Positions 7,501-15,241 of a DNA stretch of 15,646 nucleotides are shown here, in pieces (position 1 is the first letter of the stretch; the number at the start of each line of letters is the position of its first letter). Source of the DNA: CAJQQY01 sp964352225 (GTDB taxonomy: Bacteria; Bacteroidota; Bacteroidia; Chitinophagales; Saprospiraceae); contig CAYGRM010000133.1 in NCBI GenBank assembly GCA_964352225.1, forward strand, positions 1-15,646, read 5' to 3'. The translations under genes and the position numbers were made by a program. The notes below the pieces were generated by a model. The model was not told where the DNA came from. It searched no databases and saw nothing but the letters and a program-made list of their open reading frames with translations.

Positions 7501-8793
7501 GTTCCTTGTGGGAATACTGGTGGAGATGGATTGCAGGTTTCTAATTGTAACCCTGCTATTTTTTTGGATGGTCTAGCGGCGAATAATTTTATGGCAATGA
7601 CTGATTGGAGTGTACCAACGGCAACGACGGATTGTCCAGATGGAGGAGTAACGATCACTCAAGTAGCTGGGCCAGAATTAGGAAGCGGTTTCGAATTCTA
7701 TCCTACCCCAAGTGGAATTCCAATTGTATATGAAATTACAGATGCCTGTGGTAATGAAGAACTCTGTATCACTTTTGTTTTTGTTGATCCAGAAGCACCA
7801 CAATATAATTGTCCTGCAGATATTACGGTGACGGCAACATCCTCGTCAGGCGCAATAGTAACTTATGATGATCCTACCTTGATTTCCTTTTGTAGTGCGG
7901 ATTTAGAAAATTATACGGTAGTGAGTGGTTTACCGAGTGGAAGTGAATTCCCCATCGGAACTACAGAAGTACAACTTTCTAATTATACGCAAGGAGCTGC
8001 TGCTTTTTGTCTATATGAGGAATATTGCACATTTACAGTTACAGTTGAACCCCAAACAGGAGATTGTCCTGACAACCTACCCGGACATTCTTATTTGGGA
8101 GAATTCAATGGTAGTGCTTATTTCCTTTCTGATGATGTCTCTCGAGCGGAAGATGCAGAAGTAATTGCGAAGAGTGTTGGAGGACATTTAGTGACGATTG
8201 GTTCTCAGGAAGAAAATGATTTCTTACAGCCATTTGTATCTGGTTTAGTTTACATCGGATTGAATGATGCAACGACAGAAGGTACTTTGGAATGGTTTAG
8301 TGGAGAGTCCGTGAATTATACTAATTTTGATGTTTGTGGATTTTGTAATGAAAATTCAGCGGATCAAGATTATGTAGTGATGCATAGTTGGAATGGAGGT
8401 TGGAGTTGGAGTAACTTCTGGAATCAGCGTCAATACATTGTTGAAGTTCCTTGTTCTTCAGATTTCAATGGAGGAACTCCGCAAGGGTTTGTCATTTCAA
8501 ATCCTGCCGTTACAAGTGAAGAATTGAAAAAACCAACGCTTGATAATTTAGTTCCCAATCCTGCTGCTGAATTTATTTATGTAAAAATAAATTCTCAGAA
8601 AGAGGAAACTGTAAATGTTCAAATTTTTGATGCAAGAGGTACTTTAGTAAAAACTGAAGTAGTTGATTTACATCAAGGTGTAGTATTTACAGAAATAAAC
8701 ATTTTTGATTTGCCTAGTGGATTGTATTTTGTAAAAATACCAGAAGGGCAGAAGAAGTATTCGCAAATGAGATTTGTGAAGCAGAATAGATAA
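4576..8793 (+). CDS. Secreted clan GH-A-like hydrolase with HYR and C-type lectin domains, T9SS sorted
   Basis: A 1405-residue exported protein. Signal peptide 1-19 (MKQFFTLFCLCLTVGLTAQ). Residues 20-535 resemble a clan GH-A glycoside hydrolase: 'FWEIWNEPGFD' with probable acid/base Glu176, 'GFHSYPHFDG' at 280-288, and 'ITEINIP' with probable nucleophile Glu343, then a beta-sandwich ending 'ISLTATPIFLTE'. These are followed by HYR 543-620, C-type lectin-like 625-754, HYR 761-842, lectin 849-978, two HYR-like units 987-1071 and 1072-1159, and lectin 1164-1293. The T9SS type A sorting domain covers about 1319-1405 ('LVPNPAAEFIYVKI' to 'MRFVKQNR'). The protein is expected to cross the outer membrane by T9SS and be surface-attached or released. 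The lectin units should bind glycans near the catalytic head. The exact GH family and substrate are not recognisable. A longer paralogue follows after a 107-bp repeat, probably partly co-transcribed. Confidence 0.85.
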   Translation: MKQFFTLFCLCLTVGLTAQINFNANTQVTPYSGLFRPGVNPAFYPNWTSEQVADVAAGNSLYGIPGVGVKTMRTSMTDDFVTQFGYDYLLPTYDYYGDIGMTDLTLIVGFPHSTHQEQTEYCPGIQSEMFAGLYEPVWDGGANGTPYNDDNLFAAYMYEVVTRYTPYVKFWEIWNEPGFDYTGNCGWREPGDPVCNWWDQNPNPCDNKLRAPIERYVRTLRIAYEIIKTVSEDDYVVVAGVGFDSFLDAILRNTDNPNGGSVATSEYPLGGGAYFDVMGFHSYPHFDGSTIYYDNNIGGLAYERHSDRAAFGIPFKKQARQNILNNYGYDGATYPIKGSIITEINIPRDPVGGQWIGSEEAQKNYIIKAVVNAMKNDVAQIHVFRLGEREYFGTANNGQTGNPEFNLMGLYQRMDDIQPYEQIINIEGMAYKTASDCLFGTTFDQAKTDEMNLTSDLDGGAFLDADGDYVYVVWAKTTVDLSESASGTYSFPTSFGFTDVWKKEWDFSQNFNTGQISANNISLTATPIFLTENEFIPPATITLICPDDLTVFAPQGDNGLIVNYNQPDVSTTCGSGLNLSLTGGLASGSIFPIGTSEVEYEATDDCGNVVICSFSVTVQASAGGCPDEVAGFTFLGEFEGHKYFISNEVDRPADAQITAQTVGGHLAVINSAEENGFIKSNISDLVYIGLNDATTEGTLEWVNGDPLNYTNYDPCAFCSPNSEADDYVVMHSWNGGWSFSNQFNKRLYIIEFSCDGGTGTDLAINCPADQTVTTAGPGETVTLNWTAPTTSGNCTTGFVNLEQTAGPTNGSTQGAGVYNIMYTATDGCGNSASCSITITVEDGVTGEPCPGEIAGYTALGEFNGNKYYLSNDVSRPVDAQIAAEMEGGYLAVITSQEENDFIQQNISEMVYIGLNDYDTEGELVWTNGEAFTYNNIDPCGFCNENSDDQDFVIIAPWNGTWSFSNFFNNRKYVLEVPCGNTGGDGLQVSNCNPAIFLDGLAANNFMAMTDWSVPTATTDCPDGGVTITQVAGPELGSGFEFYPTPSGIPIVYEITDACGNEELCITFVFVDPEAPQYNCPADITVTATSSSGAIVTYDDPTLISFCSADLENYTVVSGLPSGSEFPIGTTEVQLSNYTQGAAAFCLYEEYCTFTVTVEPQTGDCPDNLPGHSYLGEFNGSAYFLSDDVSRAEDAEVIAKSVGGHLVTIGSQEENDFLQPFVSGLVYIGLNDATTEGTLEWFSGESVNYTNFDVCGFCNENSADQDYVVMHSWNGGWSWSNFWNQRQYIVEVPCSSDFNGGTPQGFVISNPAVTSEELKKPTLDNLVPNPAAEFIYVKINSQKEETVNVQIFDARGTLVKTEVVDLHQGVVFTEINIFDLPSGLYFVKIPEGQKKYSQMRFVKQNR

Positions 8794-8800
8794 ATTTTTT

Positions 8801-8907
8801 GCCACAGACTTGGACTGACTTTTTTTATGACCTTACACAGACTTTTAGAAAATTAATTTCCTAGTCAGCGTAAAGTCATAAAAAAGAGTCAGTTCAAGTC
8901 TGTGGCT
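8801..8907. repeat. 107-bp imperfect palindromic element between the paralogues
   Basis: The ends GCCACAGACTT (8801-8811) and AAGTCTGTGGC (8896-8906) are perfect inverse copies. The similarity continues inward (GACTGACT..TTTTTTATGAC..TTAC..GACT) with a few mismatches and one single-base slip, to an AAATTAATTT centre. Almost the whole intergenic gap is thus one long hairpin. The 8-bp AATTTTTT occurs on both sides (8793-8800 and 8908-8915), possibly a target duplication, though it is low in complexity. The element could weaken read-through between the two large genes. It contains no ORF. Confidence 0.8.
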
Positions 8908-8926
8908 AATTTTTTAAAATAACATC

Positions 8927-11900
8927 ATGAAAAATATTACCCTCCTTATTACATCATTCTTTTTATTTTTTATAACAATAAACACACGCGCCCAAGTCAG
9001 CTACACCGCTAACGACCAAGTCACTCCCTATGATGGCATTTTTCGACCGGGAGTCAACCCAGGATATTATGGTGGAAATTGGAATGACTATTTTCTCACC
9101 GATATTGCTGGTGGAAATCCAGCAGCTGGAACAGATGGAGCAGGCGTTCGAGCCTTGCGATCCTCCTTGCCTGAATTCATCACTTTGATTTACGACTACC
9201 CAACTTGGGAAGGCATTTACGATTATTACGAAGCGATGGGAATGAAAGACAATACGATTATTGTTGGTTTTGCACATCCCGATCATGCTGATCCTACAGA
9301 GTACTGTCCAGGGATTCCAACAGACATGTTTGCTAATTTATATGAACCAATTTTTGATGGAGGATTGAACGGAACTCCGATTAATGAAAATAATTATTTC
9401 GCAAGATACATGTGGGACTTACTGGAATCAGTTGGAGACCATGTGAAGTTTTGGGAAATATGGAACGAACCAGGATTTGATTATTCAGGAGCAAGTGGTT
9501 GGCTCGAACCTGGGCAACCTGGCAATTGGTGGGAAAACAATCCCGACCCTTGCGACTATAAATTGCGTGCTCCAATTTTTCACTTTGTGCGAACGATGCG
9601 AATTGCTTACCAAGTAATTAAGACACATTCGCCTGATGATTATGTAGTTTTGTCAGGCGTAGGATATGAAAGTTTTTTGGATGCGGTTTTAAGAAATACA
9701 GATAATCCAGATGACGGAAGCGCGACTTCAGAGTTCCCTTTAGGTGGAGGTGCCTATTTTGATGTGATGGGATTTCACAGTTATCCTCATTTCGATGGAA
9801 GCATGCGATATTGGGATAATTCGATTGGTGGGTTTGCTTACGAAAGACATTCAGATCGAGGTATCGAAGGATTTTTGGATAAAAAAGCGGTACGTGCTGC
9901 TCACTTGGCAGACTATGGATATGATGGTGTGACTTATCCTTTGAAGGAATGGATGATTACCGAATACAATGTTCCGCGAGTGGCATTTCCAGATCCGAGT
10001 AATCCAAATATTACGCTGTTTGGAAGTGACGAAGGGGCACGAAATTTTATTATGAAATCATATGTGGCAGCTTTGCAAGAAGGATTAATTCAAATTCATC
10101 CGTATCAAATTGCTGAACGTGAAACGGCAGCCAATGCTGATGACTCATTTGATCACATGGGATTTTTCGAAAACTTAAATGTCATCGAACACTTCGATCA
10201 AGTCATTCATGAGCAGGGGATAGGTTACAAAACGACAACTGCGATGCTTTTCCGAAAAGAGTATGATGCAGCGCAAACTGCTTTGATGAATTTGCCTTCA
10301 ACTATAAAAGGTGGCGCATTTAAAAATGCGATGGGTGAATATACTTATGTCCTTTGGGCAAGAACTACCATTGATAATAGTGAGGCGGCAAGTGCGAGTT
10401 ATACATTTCCCCAAAGTATGGAAGTGGGTAATTTAGAAAAAAGAATTTGGAACTTTGGAAATACAGGAACAGTCGAAACGATTGGTTCTCAAAATATTTC
10501 TCTCAATGGTTCACCTGCTTTTTTTACGCCTACGGCAAATACTCCAGAAGGTGAAATCACCATGAGTTGCCCAGTTGATTCTGTTAATATTGTTTTTTCA
10601 GCAACACTAGCAGAAGGTGGGAAAACTTATAGTTGGACTGCTCCAACTGCAACAACTACTTGTCCATTGGGTGGGTTAACCATCACTCAAGTTTCAGGTT
10701 CGCCTAGTGGAAGTTTTTTCGAAATAGGAGGAGAGGCAATAGCCTTCGAAGCAACTGATCTTTGTGGAAATGTGGTGGAATGTGGTTTTACCATTGGAGT
10801 TAGAAGTTCAGGAGGAGGAATTGGAAATGAAGATACGGGATGCTTTGCGAGTCGGGAAGGATTTATTTTTATGGGAAATTACGCAGGACATAAATATTTT
10901 GTTTCCGAGGATCCGATGACTTATGCGGAAGGTTTAGCCTTGGCAGATGCGCAAGGAGGATATTTAGTTTCGATCAATTCTGAAGGTGAAAATAACTATC
11001 TCTCTTTTTGGAATAATGCTCAAGTTTTTATTGGGTTAAATGATGTTGATCAGGAAGGAACGGAAGTTTGGGAGAGTGGCGAACCAATTACTTATACTAA
11101 TTATGAAGATTCATCTTGTACATGGTGTGAACCAAATACTGAAGCAAATGATGCGGTAGAATTTCATCCTTGGAATGGAAAATGGAATTGGATTCCAGCA
11201 TCCGAAGAGCGTAAAGTAATTGTCGAAATTGCTTGTGCAGAAACTTTAGGATGTGGTTGTCCAGAAACAAACGAACCAGTTTGTGGATCAGATGGAATTA
11301 CTTACCTCAACTCATGTGAAGCAGAATGTGCAGGTGTTTTTAATTATAGTTATGGAAGTTGTGGGGTAGCCAATTGCTCAACTGGAATAATATCTGTTAT
11401 CCAATGTAGCGATGGCGACCCTTGTACAATAAATGATGTGGAGACCATCTTAGATGCAACTGGAGAAGTCTGCATCCCTTGTGCAGGAACACCAGAAGAT
11501 TGTGCGACTTCAAATACTTCGGTAGTGAGTTGCGATGATGGAGATCCGAATACTATTAATGATGTGCAAACGATTTTAGACTGTAGTGGAACTATTTGTG
11601 TCCCATGTGTGGGTACACCAACTAATGGATGTAATGCTCCAACTTCTGTTTCGGGATTTACGGTGATAGGTGAATTTGGAAATAGCAAATATTATCTTTC
11701 CAATGATGTAGCAAAACCAACAGAAGCGCAAGCAGCAGCAGAATTGGAAGGTGGATATTTAGCTACAATTAGTTCGCAAGCTGAAAATGATTTCATCCAA
11801 CAAAACATTTCTGAGATGACTTATATCGGTTTGAATGATTATGATTCGGAAGGAAATCTAGTTTGGGTGAATGGTGAAGACCTGACTTATAACAATATAA

Positions 11901-14900
11901 ACCCGTGTGGATTTTGTAATGAAAATTCAGCGGAAATGGACTTCGTGATTATGGCACCTTGGGATGGTGCCTGGAGTTTTTCTAATTTTTACAATAGTAG
12001 AAAATATGTGTTGGAAATACCTTGTGGAACGAGTCCATCATCTGAAGTGAGCATCAGTTGTTCAGATGATATTAATGCAACTATACCTGTAGGAGAGACA
12101 ACAGTTTCGGTGAATTATGATATGCCAACAGGAAGTACAACTTGTCCTGATGGAGGTTTGGATATAAATATTTCAGGAACTGGTGGGCCAACTTTTGGTG
12201 GCGTTTCTTTGAGTGCAGGAACTTATGAAGTTTCATGGATTGCCACAGATGCTTGTGGAAATGAAGCAACTTGCACATTTACGATAACGGTGGAACAAGA
12301 AAATATAGGAGGTGGCGACTGTCCTGATGACATTGCAGGTTTTACCGTTTTAGGAGAATTTGGAGGAAGCAAATATTACATTTCCAATGACGTCTCTCGA
12401 CCAACTGATGCGCAAGCAGCAGCAGAGACACATGGAGGATATTTAGCAACGATTAGTTCGCAAGAGGAAAATGATTTTATCCAACAAAACATTTCCGAAA
12501 TGTCTTATATCGGTTTGAATGACTATGACTCAGAAGGAAATTTAGTTTGGTTCAATGGTGAAGCCTTGACTTATAATAATGTAAATCCGTGTGCTTTTTG
12601 TAATTCAAATTCAGAAGAAATGGACTTTGTGATCATGGCACCTTGGGATGGCGCATGGAGTTTTTCTAATTTTTATAATAATAGAAAATACGTGATGGAG
12701 ATTCCTTGTGGGAATAATTCTGGAGGAGATGAGTGTAGTTTTAATGTTTCCTTTGATGCATCTATCAATGGGAATAATATATCCATTTATGACATGACAG
12801 AAACCGCAGATGGTTATCAGATGACTAGCTTTGGAACTATTTTTACACCAGATTATGAAGTCTATCATTATTTAAGAGATAAGGAAAATGGTACTGAAGT
12901 CTCTACAACTGTACTTCAATTAGTTCTAAACCCAGATGCAGATGGTTTATGGAACTACAGAGATACTGGAAATAATGAATTGTATACTGTAGAAATTCAA
13001 GGTAGCAATACGATTATTTTAGTTAAGTATGATGCCAATGGAAATGTTATTTGGTCTTCAAATCTTGATCTATCCGGATTTGAATTATACGACCCTCCAC
13101 GAGTAAGAGTTTTGGATAGTGGCATTATCATTACTGCTAATAGTGGACCAAATAATTTTATTGTAGCCGCTAAAACGGACTTGTTAGGAAATCTTATTTG
13201 GAAAAAAACGATTAACCTAAATGCTTCTTCAGGAACTGTTGCTGAAATTTATGGAAGTGCTAGCGATGGAGGATTTTATTTAAATTATTGGAATGGAGGA
13301 CCATTCGTGGCTAAAATTACTGAACAAGGTGATTTGGAATGGGTTGCCAATAATGGAACTAGTGATCCTCCTTCTGAAAAAAGAGATATCATTGGAGTAA
13401 GTGGTGATCACAGTCGCTTGTATTTAAGACGAAATAGTTTTAATTCTTTCAAAGGTTATCTTTCCGCTTATGACACAAATACTGGAGATTTAGCTTGGGT
13501 CTTTAATGCGGGACTATTATTTGCTAGTGGAACTAATTTCTACAGGTCATCTATCGCCAATGCCATACCAACATACGATGGAGGAGTCGTGATCTTTTAT
13601 AGTTATAATTTAGATCCATCTTTGGGGGATACCTATTATGTGCATGAACGATTTGATGCAGATGGTAATTTGATATGGTCGAGAGAGACACCTAGCGATG
13701 TTCTTGATTTAATAAATGCTAAAACCTTAGCAGCTAGTGATGGAGGATTTATTTTTGGGAAAAATTTCACTACACCATCAAGTCCTGATTGGACCATTCT
13801 CCGTATGACATCTGATGGATATTTCTCACCCAATTGTGGTGGGGCTGGAAATGATTTGCCGGACTTGACAATTTCAAATGTGACTAATCTTCCAAGTTTA
13901 GGGGAAGCAGGTGAAGTAATTTTATTTAATTTTGATTTGAATAATATTGGAACGACCGCTGCTTCAGGCGATTATAATGTCAATATGTATATTTCTTCAG
14001 ATGAGAATTTCAGTACTGATGATATGCTTGTTGGTGAAGTTCCAACTGGAGATACACCAGTCGGAACGATTGCCGATGTACCAGAATCGATTGCTGTTCC
14101 TGATCTTTCAGGTGGAAATTATTTTCTAATTATTGTGGCTGATGCAAATAATGAAATCCAAGAACTAGATGAAAATAACAATACTTTTACGGTGGCCTTT
14201 GAAATAACTTCTGGAGGAGGTGATTGTCCAACATCTCTTGTTGGTTTTACTTCACTTGGTGAGTTTAATGGATCGGCATATTTCCTTTCGGATGATGTGT
14301 CTCGACCTACGGATGCGGAAGCTGTTGCCATTTCAGTTGGAGGACATTTAGCAACAATAGATTCTCAAGATGAAAATGATTTTCTCTATCCTCAAATTAA
14401 TGAATTGGTTTACATCGGCTTGAATGATTATGATAATGAGAACACTTTGGAATGGTTTAGTGGAGAGCCAGTTACTTTTACCAATTTTGATATTTGTGGA
14501 TTTTGTAATACAAATTCTGAGGAAATGGATTTTGTAGTGATGCATAGTTGGAATGGTGGATGGAGCTGGAGTAATTTTTATAATAATCGTAAATATATTG
14601 TTGAGATTCCATGTTCTTCGACTTTGATTGATCCAAATATTGGAGAATCTTTCGCTTCGCAAATTTCAAATGAGATGGGAAAACCAACCTTGGAAAGTCT
14701 CGTTCCAAACCCTGCAATGGATTTTATTTTTGTAAAAATAAATACTCCGCAGGAAATGGAAATCGAAATGATGATCTATGATGCAAGAGGAGTTTTGGTG
14801 AAAACGGAACGTGCTAATTTACATCAAGGAGTGAATGCTCCTGAGATTGATATTGCAGATTTACCTGGTGGATTTTATTCAATTTATATTCCGCAGGCGG

Positions 14901-14944
14901 AGACGAAATTTGCGACGCAGCGATTTGTGAAGGTGGGGGAGTAG
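8927..14944 (+). CDS. Giant secreted GH-lectin protein with Kazal, propeller-like and CARDB parts, T9SS sorted
   Basis: A 2005-residue paralogue of the preceding protein. Signal peptide about 1-22. The clan GH-A-like domain (23-540) has 'FWEIWNEPGFD' with Glu181, 'HSYPHFDG' at 284 and 'ITEYNVP' with Glu346, so both probable catalytic glutamates are kept. HYR 545-627; divergent C-type lectin 639-770 containing an EPN motif; Kazal-like domain 775-812 with six cysteines and 'PVCGSDGITYLNSC'; two 43-residue cysteine-rich repeats 817-902; lectin 902-1033; HYR 1041-1124; lectin 1131-1261. Residues 1262-1640 carry five or six repeats of the type 'KYDANGNVIWSSNL' / 'RFDADGNLIWSR', resembling beta-propeller blades. 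CARDB domain 1644-1760 ('LPDLTISNVTNLPSLGEAGE'), lectin 1767-1896, and T9SS sorting domain 1919-2005. It is probably a surface or released carbohydrate-active adhesin; the substrate is unknown. No promoter is evident in the 133-bp gap, so it may share the upstream transcript. A strong terminator follows. Confidence 0.85.
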   Translation: MKNITLLITSFFLFFITINTRAQVSYTANDQVTPYDGIFRPGVNPGYYGGNWNDYFLTDIAGGNPAAGTDGAGVRALRSSLPEFITLIYDYPTWEGIYDYYEAMGMKDNTIIVGFAHPDHADPTEYCPGIPTDMFANLYEPIFDGGLNGTPINENNYFARYMWDLLESVGDHVKFWEIWNEPGFDYSGASGWLEPGQPGNWWENNPDPCDYKLRAPIFHFVRTMRIAYQVIKTHSPDDYVVLSGVGYESFLDAVLRNTDNPDDGSATSEFPLGGGAYFDVMGFHSYPHFDGSMRYWDNSIGGFAYERHSDRGIEGFLDKKAVRAAHLADYGYDGVTYPLKEWMITEYNVPRVAFPDPSNPNITLFGSDEGARNFIMKSYVAALQEGLIQIHPYQIAERETAANADDSFDHMGFFENLNVIEHFDQVIHEQGIGYKTTTAMLFRKEYDAAQTALMNLPSTIKGGAFKNAMGEYTYVLWARTTIDNSEAASASYTFPQSMEVGNLEKRIWNFGNTGTVETIGSQNISLNGSPAFFTPTANTPEGEITMSCPVDSVNIVFSATLAEGGKTYSWTAPTATTTCPLGGLTITQVSGSPSGSFFEIGGEAIAFEATDLCGNVVECGFTIGVRSSGGGIGNEDTGCFASREGFIFMGNYAGHKYFVSEDPMTYAEGLALADAQGGYLVSINSEGENNYLSFWNNAQVFIGLNDVDQEGTEVWESGEPITYTNYEDSSCTWCEPNTEANDAVEFHPWNGKWNWIPASEERKVIVEIACAETLGCGCPETNEPVCGSDGITYLNSCEAECAGVFNYSYGSCGVANCSTGIISVIQCSDGDPCTINDVETILDATGEVCIPCAGTPEDCATSNTSVVSCDDGDPNTINDVQTILDCSGTICVPCVGTPTNGCNAPTSVSGFTVIGEFGNSKYYLSNDVAKPTEAQAAAELEGGYLATISSQAENDFIQQNISEMTYIGLNDYDSEGNLVWVNGEDLTYNNINPCGFCNENSAEMDFVIMAPWDGAWSFSNFYNSRKYVLEIPCGTSPSSEVSISCSDDINATIPVGETTVSVNYDMPTGSTTCPDGGLDINISGTGGPTFGGVSLSAGTYEVSWIATDACGNEATCTFTITVEQENIGGGDCPDDIAGFTVLGEFGGSKYYISNDVSRPTDAQAAAETHGGYLATISSQEENDFIQQNISEMSYIGLNDYDSEGNLVWFNGEALTYNNVNPCAFCNSNSEEMDFVIMAPWDGAWSFSNFYNNRKYVMEIPCGNNSGGDECSFNVSFDASINGNNISIYDMTETADGYQMTSFGTIFTPDYEVYHYLRDKENGTEVSTTVLQLVLNPDADGLWNYRDTGNNELYTVEIQGSNTIILVKYDANGNVIWSSNLDLSGFELYDPPRVRVLDSGIIITANSGPNNFIVAAKTDLLGNLIWKKTINLNASSGTVAEIYGSASDGGFYLNYWNGGPFVAKITEQGDLEWVANNGTSDPPSEKRDIIGVSGDHSRLYLRRNSFNSFKGYLSAYDTNTGDLAWVFNAGLLFASGTNFYRSSIANAIPTYDGGVVIFYSYNLDPSLGDTYYVHERFDADGNLIWSRETPSDVLDLINAKTLAASDGGFIFGKNFTTPSSPDWTILRMTSDGYFSPNCGGAGNDLPDLTISNVTNLPSLGEAGEVILFNFDLNNIGTTAASGDYNVNMYISSDENFSTDDMLVGEVPTGDTPVGTIADVPESIAVPDLSGGNYFLIIVADANNEIQELDENNNTFTVAFEITSGGGDCPTSLVGFTSLGEFNGSAYFLSDDVSRPTDAEAVAISVGGHLATIDSQDENDFLYPQINELVYIGLNDYDNENTLEWFSGEPVTFTNFDICGFCNTNSEEMDFVVMHSWNGGWSWSNFYNNRKYIVEIPCSSTLIDPNIGESFASQISNEMGKPTLESLVPNPAMDFIFVKINTPQEMEIEMMIYDARGVLVKTERANLHQGVNAPEIDIADLPGGFYSIYIPQAETKFATQRFVKVGE
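11375..11632 (+). repeat. Two tandem cysteine-rich 'DGDPxTINDV' repeats
   Basis: Within the 2005-residue protein, residues 817-859 and 859-902 are two copies of one unit of about 43 residues: 'C(S/D)DGDPxTINDVxTILD...G..C.PC.GTP'. The first reads 'QCSDGDPCTINDVETILDA' and the second 'SCDDGDPNTINDVQTILDC'. Cysteines at the ends and in CxPC suggest small disulfide-bonded modules between the Kazal-like domain and the next lectin. Similar units occur in Saprospiraceae secreted proteins to my knowledge; no function is known to me. Confidence 0.8.
11633..12709 (+). repeat. Near-identical lectin domains flanking a HYR domain (DNA-level duplication)
   Basis: The segments 11633-12025 and 12317-12709 encode two C-type-lectin-like domains that are alike at the DNA level, for example TCGCAAG(C/G)(T/A)GAAAATGATTT and GGAGTTTTTCTAATTTTTA in both. 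At the protein level they share 'ENDFIQQNISEM', 'YIGLNDYDSEGNLVW' and 'MDFVIMAPWDGAWSFSNFYN'. A HYR domain lies between them. The closeness points to a recent duplication or gene conversion of a lectin-HYR unit inside the gene. Confidence 0.8.
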
Positions 14945-14965
14945 ATAGTTTTTTATTTTAAAATG

Positions 14966-15007
14966 AATAGGATAGGTTTTTTGGAAATCTATCCTATTTT
15001 TGTTTTG
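14966..15007 (+). terminator. Strong rho-independent terminator
   Basis: AATAGGATAGGTTT (14966-14979) pairs with AAATCTATCCTATT (14985-14998), a 14-bp stem with one G-T pair and a 5-base loop, followed by TTTGTTTT. It begins 22 bases after the stop codon of the 2005-residue protein and closes that transcription unit. Confidence 0.9.
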
Positions 15008-15013
15008 ATATAA

Positions 15014-15235
15014 AGATCTCTATTATTAAAACTCAATGAATCGCTCTATGAAAATGAAAATAACGAAACTTTGGAATACCAAATCAGCGATGTGAGTAAA
15101 AGATATTTGATGAGGGAAGATTTAACAAGTGAAATCCATAACATTACATTTACAAAAATGAATTCGGGGGTTTATTTTATAAAAATAATAAATCCAGAAA
15201 CCCGTGAATATATTGTTGAGAAAATTGTAAAGTAA
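15014..15235 (+). pseudogene. Relic of a T9SS C-terminal sorting domain
   Basis: An open frame without a start codon runs from just after a TAA at 15011 to the TAA at 15233. The translation 'LEYQISDVSKRYL...' to 'FTKMNSGVYFIKIINPETRE', ending 'YIVEKIVK', follows the strand pattern of a T9SS type A sorting domain: a VxIxDxxGR-like strand, then 'LxxGvYfvkI', then a basic end. The usual glycine after 'SDVS' is lysine. The first in-frame ATG (15110) lies in mid-domain, and no signal peptide or body precedes it, only the terminator. It is best explained as the tail of a deleted third secreted protein. A short expressed peptide from 15110 is possible but unlikely. Confidence 0.65.
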
Positions 15236-15241
15236 GTATTT

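Noticed and set aside
7925..8164. 79-residue plus-strand frame in another frame of the first GH-lectin gene
   Set aside because: It overlaps the coding frame of HYR and lectin domains and shows no domain or signal peptide of its own.
11350..11688. Minus-strand 112-residue frame opposite the cysteine-rich repeats
   Set aside because: Its internal repetition only mirrors the repeats of the sense protein; no signal or domain of its own is visible.
6448..14614. Regularly spaced repeats that might suggest a CRISPR-like or satellite array
   Set aside because: The repeats are long coding domains (lectin and HYR) in one open frame, diverged mainly at silent and conservative positions.
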